From: a virus
Length of the DNA stretch: 30,350 nt
IMG/VR virus record: IMGVR_UViG_3300020207_001125
Span: 1 to 30,350 of that record
Reading direction: 5' to 3' (one strand)
Below, in pieces: positions 1 through 6,749 of the stretch. The first letter of the stretch is position 1; the number at the start of each line of letters is the position of its first letter. The notes under the pieces were generated by a model. The model had not been told where the DNA came from, searched no databases, and was given only the letters and a program-made list of their open reading frames with translations. A program made the translations under genes and the position numbers.

Positions 1-1090
1 GATCAGCAAGAAGGCTACGATTACCAAAAGCACGAGGACCGTATTCAGCACCGCCGTTAGCGACTCCACATATTCCGGTGGTTTTGAGTTCTTGGATGAT
101 TTCTTCAACAGGGTATTCTCCTTCTATGTTATACCCTAGGTAAGGGTGCTTCCATGCTATGTGTTTTTTCATATGGGCAAGCGGTCCGCCTATGCTTGAC
201 CCTGCATCACCCGGATTGGGCATAATCCATACGTGCTGGAAATACTTCTGTGCTATACTGTTTGCTGAACAATTTAATGCACACCCACCCATAAGAACAA
301 GATTACGACTTTTGTATTTAGATGAAACTATGCGTATTATTCGTTCGAACAGTACCTCATATACCTTTTGGGTAGCAGCAGCTATGTCAAACATGTCTTG
401 TTCTGTAGTAAGATCAGGACGCCACCGCTTACACCCTCGGTGTAAATTGTGTTTGAATTTAATCTTTAATCCTTTACTGTCAGGCAATTTAGTAAAGAAG
501 TCGTTTATAATGTCCCCATAGTATTTCATATAGTCGCCGTATGCAGCCATACCCATAAGAATATATTCATCCTCATTAGGCTTGAGTCCTATACGTTGTG
601 TCATTGCACTGTACCATAAACCTAAACTGTTAGGGTACCCTTGACTGTAACGTTTCTTTAGAACATCATCCTTGCCTTCCCAAACTGTAAAAGTTTCAAA
701 TTCTCCAATGCTATCAAGACATACAATAGTAGCATCACGGAAAGGACTAGTGTAATAACCAGCGGCAGCATGACTATGGTGATGGCTAGTGTAACTAATA
801 GGAGCAGTAATGCCGTAGGACCTAAGATAACTGCGTATATTATTTTCTCTAAAATTCCAACCTTGTCCTGCTCTAAGTTGTCTAAGGCTCTTTCTAAAAG
901 GCCGTTCGTACCAAATAATTTCATCAGGCTCTCCCCATTTTAATGCATGATTAATTAATCCTTGATTTAGATGCGGGTCATTTTTAACACCACTAAATCG
1001 CTCACTATGACTCGCAAACTCTACTCCTGTGTTTGTAAACACGGCTAGAGAAGCATCATGACTGTTTGCACTTATTCCCCAAGTAATCAT
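1..1090 (-). CDS. Carbamoyltransferase (NodU/CmcH/TobZ family), C-terminus cut by window edge
   Basis: The reading frame opens at the ATG at 1088-1090 and runs off the left edge without a stop, so about 363 codons are visible. The start MITWGISANSHDASLAV is the usual N-terminus of the carbamoyltransferase family, where an ASKHA-like fold begins near GxxxxHDAS. A histidine-rich motif SHHHSHAAAGYY follows near residue 105, as in the Kae1-like domain that forms carbamoyl-adenylate from carbamoyl phosphate and ATP. Further on are LVLMGGCALNC and, at the edge, YGPRAFGNRSLLAD, the signature at the start of the YrdC-like part. Such enzymes O-carbamoylate sugars or small molecules. The ATG overlaps the stop of the 33-residue gene upstream (ATGA), so it is in the primase transcript. 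It may decorate a glycan together with the sugar genes elsewhere in the window; that is inference. Confidence 0.9.
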   Translation of the reverse strand, partial: MITWGISANSHDASLAVFTNTGVEFASHSERFSGVKNDPHLNQGLINHALKWGEPDEIIWYERPFRKSLRQLRAGQGWNFRENNIRSYLRSYGITAPISYTSHHHSHAAAGYYTSPFRDATIVCLDSIGEFETFTVWEGKDDVLKKRYSQGYPNSLGLWYSAMTQRIGLKPNEDEYILMGMAAYGDYMKYYGDIINDFFTKLPDSKGLKIKFKHNLHRGCKRWRPDLTTEQDMFDIAAATQKVYEVLFERIIRIVSSKYKSRNLVLMGGCALNCSANSIAQKYFQHVWIMPNPGDAGSSIGGPLAHMKKHIAWKHPYLGYNIEGEYPVEEIIQELKTTGICGVANGGAEYGPRAFGNRSLLAD

Positions 1091-1188
1091 TTGTAGATAA
1101 AAGGATCCCGTTCTTGTATTTCTTTTCTTTTCTTCCAGGCTTTATATTTGCGCCACGGCCATGTTATAAAATCTTTTAACCAAACCAT
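1087..1188 (-). CDS. Small conserved-type basic protein, 33 residues
   Basis: ATG at 1186-1188 and TGA at 1087-1089 give a 33-residue protein beginning MVWLKDFITWPWRKYKAW and ending RDPFIYK. It is rich in tryptophan, lysine and arginine and could be a short amphipathic helix. The start lies inside the last codons of the primase gene (13-base overlap), and the stop overlaps the carbamoyltransferase ATG, the tight packing expected of a real phage gene. Similar short WPWRKYK-type proteins occur in marine T4-like phages as far as I recall, with no known function. It has no strong ribosome binding site and may be translated by coupling to primase. Confidence 0.65.
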   Translation of the reverse strand: MVWLKDFITWPWRKYKAWKKRKEIQERDPFIYK

Positions 1189-2168
1189 TTTTTTGCTCTC
1201 AGTCTAATCTTTAATGGTGATTCGTCTGCATGCATAGCAATACTATGCAAAGTATACAGCCTACCATATCTTTGTACAGCGTCACCTATATCATTTATAT
1301 CTTCTGCCCAGTCTGGCATACTTACACTGTATCCTAATTCAATAGCACGTTCAACAAGTTTACTACCTGCCTTATCTCTATCAGGAATAATGATAATATC
1401 TTTTTGTAATCTATTTAACAACATTGCTTGTTGGTCAGAAATTTCTGAGCCACCTAATGCACAGCCTTCTACATGGATAGCATCTAGTTGTCCTTCACAT
1501 ACAATAGCAAATACTTTATTATAACCTTGCTCGTCTAATCCGTATACAAAGCCAGGTTGTACTTCTGTGAGATACTTGGGCTTTTTATCTGCTAGTATAC
1601 TACGTCCAGTCCAGCCTACAACTCTTCCTTCATAGTAGAATGGAATAATAAGACGATCGCGATAACCTAAACTAGGTGACCAATAATAATCTGTGTCGTC
1701 TAAATTTAAATTACGACTTGCCATGTATTCTAATACTTTGTATAAGTGTTCGCTTATTTCATTACTATCAACAACTTTTGAAATAGGAACAGCATCGTCT
1801 GGCAACGGAACAGTGTTGAACGTAGGCAATTCCGCTATGCGTGTTTGTGCTTCGACGCCTTCGTTCTCTCTCATAACCTCAAGTGCGACCTTGTTGATTA
1901 TATCGTCAGGTGCCCCCGTCCATTGCAGGAGCTTGCGCATCTTGTGCGAGAAGTTACGTCCAGGTTGCCAGGATGCCTTGAAGCCGCAGTTAAAGCAATG
2001 ATAACTAACGCCTCCATCTGGGTTACTTATAAGGCCACCACGGCCTCGAGTGTCTGCACTGTGTCCATTATGATGGCAACACGGAGCATTAAAGGAGAGC
2101 CAGCCGCTAGGCGTTTGTTTACGCTTAGACGGCAAGTATGTCAGAACTGTCTCATTTACTACACTCAT
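1176..2168 (-). CDS. 61: DNA primase, T4 gp61-like
   Basis: This 330-residue protein makes RNA primers for lagging-strand synthesis, in T4 as part of the primosome with helicase gp41. The N-terminal zinc-binding region has C30/C31-H32-H33 followed by C58-x2-C61. A TOPRIM-type catalytic core follows, with the acidic motif VCEGQLDA (E225) and the metal-binding DRD at 263-265 (IIPDRDKAG). The length fits T4 gp61 (about 340). The gene is the first of a short transcript with the 33-residue protein and the carbamoyltransferase. A strong sigma70-type promoter lies directly before the ATG and no Shine-Dalgarno sequence is present, so the message may be leaderless. The helicase partner is not in this window. 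Confidence 0.92.
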   Translation of the reverse strand: MSVVNETVLTYLPSKRKQTPSGWLSFNAPCCHHNGHSADTRGRGGLISNPDGGVSYHCFNCGFKASWQPGRNFSHKMRKLLQWTGAPDDIINKVALEVMRENEGVEAQTRIAELPTFNTVPLPDDAVPISKVVDSNEISEHLYKVLEYMASRNLNLDDTDYYWSPSLGYRDRLIIPFYYEGRVVGWTGRSILADKKPKYLTEVQPGFVYGLDEQGYNKVFAIVCEGQLDAIHVEGCALGGSEISDQQAMLLNRLQKDIIIIPDRDKAGSKLVERAIELGYSVSMPDWAEDINDIGDAVQRYGRLYTLHSIAMHADESPLKIRLRAKKWFG

Positions 2169-2174
2169 ACTAGT

Positions 2175-2203
2175 ATTATAGCGTCAGTGTAGGGTAAAGT
2201 CAA
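2175..2203 (-). promoter_or_regulatory. Sigma70-type promoter of the primase transcript
   Basis: On the minus strand, TTGACT (2198-2203), a 17-base spacer and a perfect TATAAT (2175-2180) are followed by six bases and then the primase ATG (2166-2168). The expected start, about 7 bases after the -10 box, falls on the A of that ATG. The same geometry is repeated at 13207-13235. No ribosome binding site lies between the -10 box and the ATG. Confidence 0.85.
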
Positions 2204-2989
2204 TCAGTTTCGAACAAGTATTTTAGATATTTTGTTTGCTGGGTTTGCTGTTGATTTAAAACGCAAGTAACTGTACACACCGTTAAAGTTTGTAGGTGTA
2301 GGTTCTGTTTCGGATCCTGTAAAGGTAAGTGTTGTGATATCAGCCCAGTCAGTAGTTCCTGTAACTTGATTGTCTAATGTTGCTTGTACAACAAGATCGC
2401 CTACATAACTATCTGTATATATTACCGCAGTATGCAATGCTTCGTTACCGTTTATAGCAGGCTCAGCAGTGATTGTTTCTGATGTCCAGTATGGTGTGCT
2501 TTCTGTAACTTCTGTAAACGTAGTTACATTATATGTATCTCTAGGTGCAGGGTTAGCCGAAGCATTTACCTTGATAGTGCCATTGTTTTCAAAATGTGAA
2601 TTAGTATATGTAATTACAGAGTCGCCACTGGCGTTTACTAAATGCACATTGTATTTTAAAAATTGTTCTTTTACATTTAATAAGTCGTTTTCGGTTATAG
2701 TAACTTTGCAGACACCTTTTACGTTTGCACTATTTTTAACAACTTGAACTCCATCGTGTTCAATTATTAAACTATTGTTTTCGTCAAACGCTTGAAACTT
2801 TACAGTATAGCCTGTTAAACTAATTGGCTTTTGATCTGCATTTAGTAATTTAAATTCTAAGACATTGTCAATGCCTTTATATATTTCTAATTGTCTATTA
2901 TACACTGGTCTATACTCCGTAACGAACCCTGATTCATTCGCTGTTAACAACGATCTATTTGAGACTAAATATCTAGGTATTAATTGCAT
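2204..2989 (-). CDS. Putative virion structural protein (fibre or baseplate type)
   Basis: A 261-residue protein, beta-rich by composition, with many Thr, Asn, Val and Ser and few Cys. The N-terminal half (about residues 30-130: YKGIDNVLEFKLLNADQKPISLTGYTVKFQAFDENN) resembles the BppU-type N-terminal domain found on phage baseplate and fibre proteins. The C-terminal part (about 160-261) looks like a beta-sandwich appendage ending YLRFKSTANPANKISKILVRN. Proteins with this start are recalled as structural proteins of marine T4-like phages. The gene stands alone, with a late-type octamer 4 bases before its ATG and no ribosome binding site. Whether it sits in the tail, fibre or capsid cannot be told from sequence. 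Confidence 0.65.
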   Translation of the reverse strand: MQLIPRYLVSNRSLLTANESGFVTEYRPVYNRQLEIYKGIDNVLEFKLLNADQKPISLTGYTVKFQAFDENNSLIIEHDGVQVVKNSANVKGVCKVTITENDLLNVKEQFLKYNVHLVNASGDSVITYTNSHFENNGTIKVNASANPAPRDTYNVTTFTEVTESTPYWTSETITAEPAINGNEALHTAVIYTDSYVGDLVVQATLDNQVTGTTDWADITTLTFTGSETEPTPTNFNGVYSYLRFKSTANPANKISKILVRN

Positions 2990-2993
2990 ACTA

Positions 2994-3001
2994 TATTTAT
3001 T
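2994..3001 (-). promoter_or_regulatory. Late-type promoter octamer for the structural gene at 2204-2989
   Basis: The minus strand reads AATAAATA, one base from the T4 late consensus TATAAATA, then four bases and the ATG at 2987-2989. Late genes of T4-like phages are read by host polymerase with gp55 and gp33 from such boxes, so transcription should begin at or next to the ATG. Confidence 0.55.
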
Positions 3002-3010
3002 CGGATTATA

Positions 3011-3382
3011 ATGTTAACACGGAATATCAAAGAAAATTATCCATATATCAGTGTCGTTACGTATGGTGGTAACGAGTATGTCGGCATCATTGCCAATCAA
3101 GATCAACACATCACAACAATGTATGTTTTTACACAACTAATCAATGAAGATGACAAACGTCAGTTTTTAGAAATAGGCGAAACTTGGTGGTGGGAATCAA
3201 ATCGAATGATTCCGATCAATATCTTTATGCGAGAAGAAATGGAAAAATTTAAACACACGTTAATAGTAATGAATTCTAAAGATGTTAAAGTAACAATAGG
3301 ACCGTGTGTTAATTTAAATAATTTAACTATTAAAAGAGTTAAACGTAAAAACGTTCAGTTACTAAAAAGACCTAAGAACTAA
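3011..3382 (+). CDS. Conserved-type phage protein of unknown function, 123 residues
   Basis: This is one of three plus-strand genes. I take the ATG at 3011 (MLTRNIKENYPYISVVTYGG), because the extra residues from an upstream in-frame ATG at 2984 lie in the divergent promoter region and do not look like part of the fold. The protein has a central tryptophan cluster (GETWWWESNR) and the segment IPINIFMREEM, then a lysine/arginine-rich tail. The pattern matches a small protein recalled in many marine T4-like phages. No enzymatic motif is visible. It diverges from the structural gene at 2989 and converges with the DnaE-like gene, overlapping it by 11 bases. Confidence 0.75.
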   Translation: MLTRNIKENYPYISVVTYGGNEYVGIIANQDQHITTMYVFTQLINEDDKRQFLEIGETWWWESNRMIPINIFMREEMEKFKHTLIVMNSKDVKVTIGPCVNLNNLTIKRVKRKNVQLLKRPKN

Positions 3383-3932
3383 CCTGTTCACACAATAAAT
3401 TCATATGCACTACAACAGCCATTGCGTAACTTACAGCATGGGCTTTCTTAAAGTAGTATTCGTCGCCCTCAGGCTTCTTCCAAACTTCGTTCATTATCTC
3501 CGTCCATGTCTTCCCAATCAGATGTCTCTTCGCTGGTCGTATCATAGCAAGGACGGCAGCTAATTGTTCCACGGAAGTAGGGCAAGTCTGCTTCAGAATT
3601 GATGTATGGCCATTTAAATGAAATAATTGATCCACGAACTCTTCGTGTTGTAAAAGTTCCCATAAGGGCTCTGTCTCCATAAGTTGTTGTAAGTGTTTAT
3701 CATCTTTTACATCTTTATAAATGCTTACATTTAGAAAATCTAATTTAAAGTATCCTCTATCTTCAGCAGTTTTATAATCAATGGTAGAATGATTGTCTAC
3801 AGGATTATGAGGAATCTCAGTAACATAGATACCTGTATTGTGTTTCTTCTCGTTATTTATTACAGCAACACGATGTTGTATTTTGTCTAATACAATGTCT
3901 CTATCTGCAAAGTCTATATCAATATCAGGCAT
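3372..3932 (-). CDS. Miniature DNA polymerase III alpha (DnaE)-like palm protein
   Basis: At 186 residues this is far shorter than DnaE (over 1,100), yet several DnaE landmarks occur in order. PDIDIDF at residues 2-8 matches the palm motif with the first two catalytic aspartates. HNTGIYVTE (31-39) resembles HxAGVVIS. YFKLDFLNVS (61-70) resembles VKFDFLGL, which carries the third catalytic aspartate (here D65). Next come CPTSVEQLAAVLAMIRPA, like the DnaE segment ending in xRPG, and near the C-terminus FKKAHAVSYAMAV, like FNKSHAAAYA. The PHP, thumb, HhH and OB regions are missing. It could be a catalytically reduced enzyme, a decoy or regulator of the host replicase, or a structural reuse of the fold. 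It overlaps the 58-residue gene upstream by 8 bases. Confidence 0.75.
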   Translation of the reverse strand: MPDIDIDFADRDIVLDKIQHRVAVINNEKKHNTGIYVTEIPHNPVDNHSTIDYKTAEDRGYFKLDFLNVSIYKDVKDDKHLQQLMETEPLWELLQHEEFVDQLFHLNGHTSILKQTCPTSVEQLAAVLAMIRPAKRHLIGKTWTEIMNEVWKKPEGDEYYFKKAHAVSYAMAVVVHMNLLCEQVSS

Positions 3933-4101
3933 CGTTTATTTTTTTCCAAAACATATTATGTTCATCAGGACGGTTACCGACATACTCTTCGCCAGTTTCC
4001 ATATCAACTAACTTCCATTTGTTAGGACACTTTGTAACAACTTTGAGTTCTACTGCTTCTGACAACTCTTGTACTTCAGTGCCGTCCTTTAGTTTACGCA
4101 A
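3925..4101 (-). CDS. Small conserved-type protein with TTG start, 58 residues
   Basis: The frame from TTG (4099-4101) to TGA (3925-3927) encodes 58 residues including KLKDGTEVQEL, VTKCPNKWKLVDMETGEEY and PDEHNMFWKKIN. No ATG or GTG is available in the open frame. The TTG is preceded by GGAG at a 7-base spacing, which decides the start. The gene overlaps the end of peptide deformylase by 8 bases and the start of the DnaE-like gene by 8 bases, filling what would otherwise be a gap of about 160 bases. The CPNKWKLVDMETGEEY core looks like a small beta domain; I recall similar proteins in marine T4-like phages. Function unknown. Confidence 0.75.
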   Translation of the reverse strand: MRKLKDGTEVQELSEAVELKVVTKCPNKWKLVDMETGEEYVGNRPDEHNMFWKKINDA

Positions 4102-4591
4102 ATACTTTCTCCAATTTACGTGCTTTCTTTTTAGCCATATCCCATTTTAATCTTGACACACGATCTTTAAATGTAATACCTAAACAGTGATCTAACTCGT
4201 GCAAATAACAACGTGCTGAGTAACCTGTGATCTTTACAACCTGCTTTTTCAAATCGACATCGTAAAACTCTGCAAGTATTTCTTTAGGGCGTTTTACTTT
4301 TACAAACACATTAGGGAAGCTCAAGCATCCTTCTAGTTCAGTTACAGTTTCTTCTGTATATTCTAGCACAGTCGGATTAATATGTATAGTAGCATTTTCT
4401 TTTGAATCACCCATTACAAACAAGTTATGATCTAGTCCTACTTGTGATGCTGTTAATCCAATACCGTTGTTATTTAACATAACATCGACCATTTGTTCTT
4501 TTAATTCTTTAATATCAAACCCAGGATTTTCTAAATTAACATCTGTTAGTTTTTTATCTAAGATTGTATTTGGGTAATATACTAAATTCAT
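4094..4591 (-). CDS. def: Peptide deformylase
   Basis: The 165-residue protein carries all three deformylase motifs: GIGLTASQ (43-50), EGCLS (87-91) and HELDH (131-135). C89, H131 and H135 should bind the metal and E132 is the general base. The enzyme removes the formyl group from new N-terminal methionines. Phage-borne versions are known in marine T4-like phages, where they are thought to favour processing of host or phage proteins. The protein is near the length of bacterial Def but lacks a long C-terminal helix extension. Its ATG overlaps the stop of the nucleotidyltransferase by 4 bases, so both belong to the same long transcript. Confidence 0.96.
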   Translation of the reverse strand: MNLVYYPNTILDKKLTDVNLENPGFDIKELKEQMVDVMLNNNGIGLTASQVGLDHNLFVMGDSKENATIHINPTVLEYTEETVTELEGCLSFPNVFVKVKRPKEILAEFYDVDLKKQVVKITGYSARCYLHELDHCLGITFKDRVSRLKWDMAKKKARKLEKVFA

Positions 4592-4998
4592 AACTTACCT
4601 TCTTTCCTTAAATTTTCTCTAATCTTTGTAGCACTAATATCATGTATATCCTTACCTAGATCGTGCTGTGTAAATGTATAACCTACGCCACGTCCATAAC
4701 TAATATCTACAATATTAGGAACTTTCATTATAACATATTCTCGGCCATAAATAAAGTCGTGTTCTGCCAATCCTTGCTCAATATTCATATATACTTGCTC
4801 AAAATCAAAAGGATTGTCATCTTGTGTTATTGTACGTCCAGCGCCGGCATCTTCTCCAACAATGCCGCCTACATCGCGGATCATAATACAAACTTGTCCA
4901 GTTTCTGCTAGAGCACGTTTGAACAATTCTGTATGTCCATCGTGCCAAGGTTGCCAACGTCCTAACATCTGTGTTGTCGGCTTTTTCCAATCAAACAT
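4588..4998 (-). CDS. Small nucleotidyltransferase (HxGH type, NMN-adenylyltransferase-like)
   Basis: A 136-residue protein of the nucleotidylyltransferase superfamily. The ATP-binding motif GRWQPWHDGH is at residues 13-22 (H19, H22) and ISATKIREN at 121-129 matches the ISxTxxR motif. Together they are closest in pattern to NadM, FMN or CTP-type transferases. The length is short for NadM (about 170). It sits in a row with the DUF2061 and APS kinase genes. ATP sulfurylase belongs to the same superfamily, so a role in feeding APS to the kinase is imaginable, but the motif spacing does not indicate that. The substrate cannot be assigned. SD GGAG precedes the ATG. Confidence 0.8.
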   Translation of the reverse strand: MFDWKKPTTQMLGRWQPWHDGHTELFKRALAETGQVCIMIRDVGGIVGEDAGAGRTITQDDNPFDFEQVYMNIEQGLAEHDFIYGREYVIMKVPNIVDISYGRGVGYTFTQHDLGKDIHDISATKIRENLRKEGKL

Positions 4999-5200
4999 CT
5001 TTAACTCCGTATCTTATATGTTTATACCAAACTCGTTCGTGTATATAATATAGAACAAATTTAATAATTAGATCAGCCACGAAAACAGCCCCAACTGCTT
5101 TCGGAGGTAATCCAAATGCATATGCAATTATTGCAGTTACTATACTTGCAATAATTCGCCAAGTTACTGCCTTGGCTAGGTGTCTACTCTTTGTTACCAT
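4991..5200 (-). CDS. DUF2061 small membrane protein
   Basis: I take the ATG at 5198-5200, giving 69 residues beginning MVTKSRHLAKAVTWRIIAS. The SRHLAK-x-WRIIAS opening and the later FVLYYIHERVW are the family hallmarks of DUF2061. Two hydrophobic stretches (about residues 15-32 and 37-52) should cross the inner membrane. The reading frame stays open upstream to 5251, but that extension lies inside the APS kinase gene and is unlike the family. The start overlaps the kinase end by 17 bases. The function of DUF2061 is unknown; its position next to an APS kinase suggests a link to sulfur or sulfate handling, by context only. Confidence 0.88.
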   Translation of the reverse strand: MVTKSRHLAKAVTWRIIASIVTAIIAYAFGLPPKAVGAVFVADLIIKFVLYYIHERVWYKHIRYGVKDV

Positions 5201-5621
5201 AGTCCACCATATATTTAGATACAACTTTAACAAGTTGTTCGTGTGTATCATTAAACCACTCTGCTACGTGATAATCGTATTGACCTTTTTCTAAAGGTAC
5301 ATACATTTTATTAGTATCTTCAAAGCGACCTTCTTTGATTGTGTCCATCCACACTACGAAGTTTGCTCCAAATTCATCACGTGCTTGCGGAGTAGGAGCA
5401 ACAAAGTCTGCTACTGCAATACCGCCTGCTTTAACTACACCGTCTGCTAGATAGCGCATGCGCTGTGCTTGACGAATACGTCCTTCTGGTGTAAAGTCCC
5501 AATCATCGTATTCTTTTCTTATTTCATCAGCATTGAGATGCACCGCACCGATTAACTTTGCAAACGGTTGGGCTAGTGTAGTCTTACCACTTCCTGGTAA
5601 GCCACATATTAAAATTTTCAT
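5184..5621 (-). CDS. cysC: Adenylylsulfate (APS) kinase-like P-loop kinase
   Basis: A 145-residue P-loop kinase with Walker A GLPGSGKTT at residues 7-15, then LNADEIRK (29-36), DFTPEGRIRQAQRM (42-55, like the FSxEDRxENIRR region of CysC), and DFVAPTPQAR (72-81, like the SPxxxxR segment). These are the order and spacing of APS kinase, which phosphorylates APS at the 3' position to make PAPS, the universal sulfate donor. The protein is somewhat shorter than CysC (about 175-200). Two sulfotransferases elsewhere in the window (18896-19492 and 29706-30332) would use PAPS, which supports the call. Another small-molecule or nucleotide kinase of the same clan is possible. It has SD GGAAAG before the ATG. 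Confidence 0.8.
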   Translation of the reverse strand: MKILICGLPGSGKTTLAQPFAKLIGAVHLNADEIRKEYDDWDFTPEGRIRQAQRMRYLADGVVKAGGIAVADFVAPTPQARDEFGANFVVWMDTIKEGRFEDTNKMYVPLEKGQYDYHVAEWFNDTHEQLVKVVSKYMVDYGNKE

Positions 5622-6310
5622 AGATTACTTTCCTTTGCAACGTCTTTTGCTAGTTGTACATCATTGGGTAATTTTCTAAAACGCATTGCCCAATGTTCTG
5701 GATTAATAACATGATATACCATTCCTAGTTGTTCATCGTTAAATTTACTTAGCATCTCTTTGCCACTGTCACAGTTTAATAAGAGCCACGGACTAATCTT
5801 TCCGTCCTTAATATGCCACACTGCTCTATTCAAACTAATGTAATTAAAATAATGATTCCAGGCTGCTGGTTCATTTTCTTCTGCCCACTCCATCATAGTT
5901 TTTATACTACGTTCAAGTGCAGTAGTAACATCTTCTTTTAAAATAAACTCTAGCACATAAGTTTCGTACATGCTATCCCTACACCAGTGATCTAATTTAA
6001 TACCACTAGTGACTACATAGTCAATATATTTTTCAGGGTAAAGAGGACGAACATTATTAATGAAACTTCCAAACTTAACAAAAGCATTATAGTAAGGAGA
6101 TCCGCAAAACTCATCATAAGTCTTTTCTCTCTTTGCTCCTGCAGAAAGTTTATAAAATCTTTGAAACGCATAAAAGCCATACCGTACCCTTTTCTCGTCT
6201 TTTTGTAATGCCCGTCTCTTTTTCTCACACATATGCGCCGCAAGAGTTTTCTCTTTCATGTAGCCGTTGCCACAATATTCGCACTTGTATGGTTTATCAG
6301 AGTTTGACAT
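5618..6310 (-). CDS. Zinc-finger protein of unknown function, conserved type in marine T4-like phages
   Basis: From the ATG at 6308-6310 the protein is 230 residues and starts MSNSDKPYKCEYCGNGYMKEKTL. A treble-clef or C2H2-like finger, Cx2C followed by HMC about 13 residues later, occupies residues 8-30 and is followed by a basic stretch (KKRRALQKDEKR). The remainder is helical and aromatic-rich with no enzyme motif. Upstream in-frame starts (ATG at 6319, TTG at 6367) exist but lie deeper in the preceding gene and lack a good ribosome binding site. The finger and basic patch suggest nucleic-acid binding, as inference. The gene sits between a probable clamp-loader subunit and the APS kinase and overlaps each by a few bases. 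Confidence 0.7.
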   Translation of the reverse strand: MSNSDKPYKCEYCGNGYMKEKTLAAHMCEKKRRALQKDEKRVRYGFYAFQRFYKLSAGAKREKTYDEFCGSPYYNAFVKFGSFINNVRPLYPEKYIDYVVTSGIKLDHWCRDSMYETYVLEFILKEDVTTALERSIKTMMEWAEENEPAAWNHYFNYISLNRAVWHIKDGKISPWLLLNCDSGKEMLSKFNDEQLGMVYHVINPEHWAMRFRKLPNDVQLAKDVAKESNL

Positions 6311-6749
6311 CAATTTCATGTTCTTCAGCCAATTGCTTGAGTTCTTTTTTTGTAGATAATCTAGCAAGTAAGTCCACCTCGTCTTGTTTCATGTTTGGAT
6401 AAATTTTTTCTAGCAACTTCATTGCATTATTGTTGCCTTGCTTCTTTTTAAAGCCTATCCATTGATGAAATTCTATTTTGCCTGTATTGCCTGATTGACA
6501 TAGCAACTGCCATTGTAGTTTAGGATGCCTAGTACCTAATTCATTCCAATTCTTGTTGTAGTACTCGTTAGTTTTAAATACAGCAAGTTCTTGTGCGTCT
6601 CGATCGCCTTTGACTGAACTAACGTATCTGTTTAGCAACCAAAAGTTAACTTGTTTCTTTTCTTCATCAGAGAGCTCGTCCCATACATTTTTTGCACCCA
6701 TATCAATAGCTGCTAGTACGTCTTTTACTGGGAGTGTTTGTTTAGCCAT
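6297..6749 (-). CDS. Possible sliding-clamp loader small subunit (gp62-like), otherwise conserved unknown
   Basis: A 150-residue helical protein containing VLAAIDMGAKNVWDEL, FWLLNRYVSSVKGD, VFKTNEYYNK, HPKLQWQLLC, HQWIGFKKK and a C-terminal KELKQLAEEHEIDVKL. The order NRxxS, then NE, then a basic W-containing stretch, recalls the clamp-loader A subunit (gp62) of marine T4-like phages, which with gp44 loads gp45 onto DNA. Identity at sequence level is weak and the partner genes 44 and 45 are not here, so the call is tentative. The start overlaps the KdsB end by 25 bases. If not gp62 it is a conserved phage protein of unknown role. Confidence 0.5.
   Translation of the reverse strand: MAKQTLPVKDVLAAIDMGAKNVWDELSDEEKKQVNFWLLNRYVSSVKGDRDAQELAVFKTNEYYNKNWNELGTRHPKLQWQLLCQSGNTGKIEFHQWIGFKKKQGNNNAMKLLEKIYPNMKQDEVDLLARLSTKKELKQLAEEHEIDVKL

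Noticed and set aside
658-924. Minus-strand reading frame of 88 codons, hydrophobic, membrane-like
   Set aside because: It is out of frame within the carbamoyltransferase gene, whose motifs cover the same bases.
4588-4998. ATP sulfurylase for the HxGH protein next to the APS kinase
   Set aside because: The motif GRWQPWHDGH and ISATKIR match the NMN/CTP transferase pattern more than the QxRNPxHxxH of sulfurylase; kept only as a possibility.
6013-6243. Minus-strand 76-codon frame with hydrophobic end
   Set aside because: Lies out of frame in the zinc-finger gene, which has a coherent sequence across the region.
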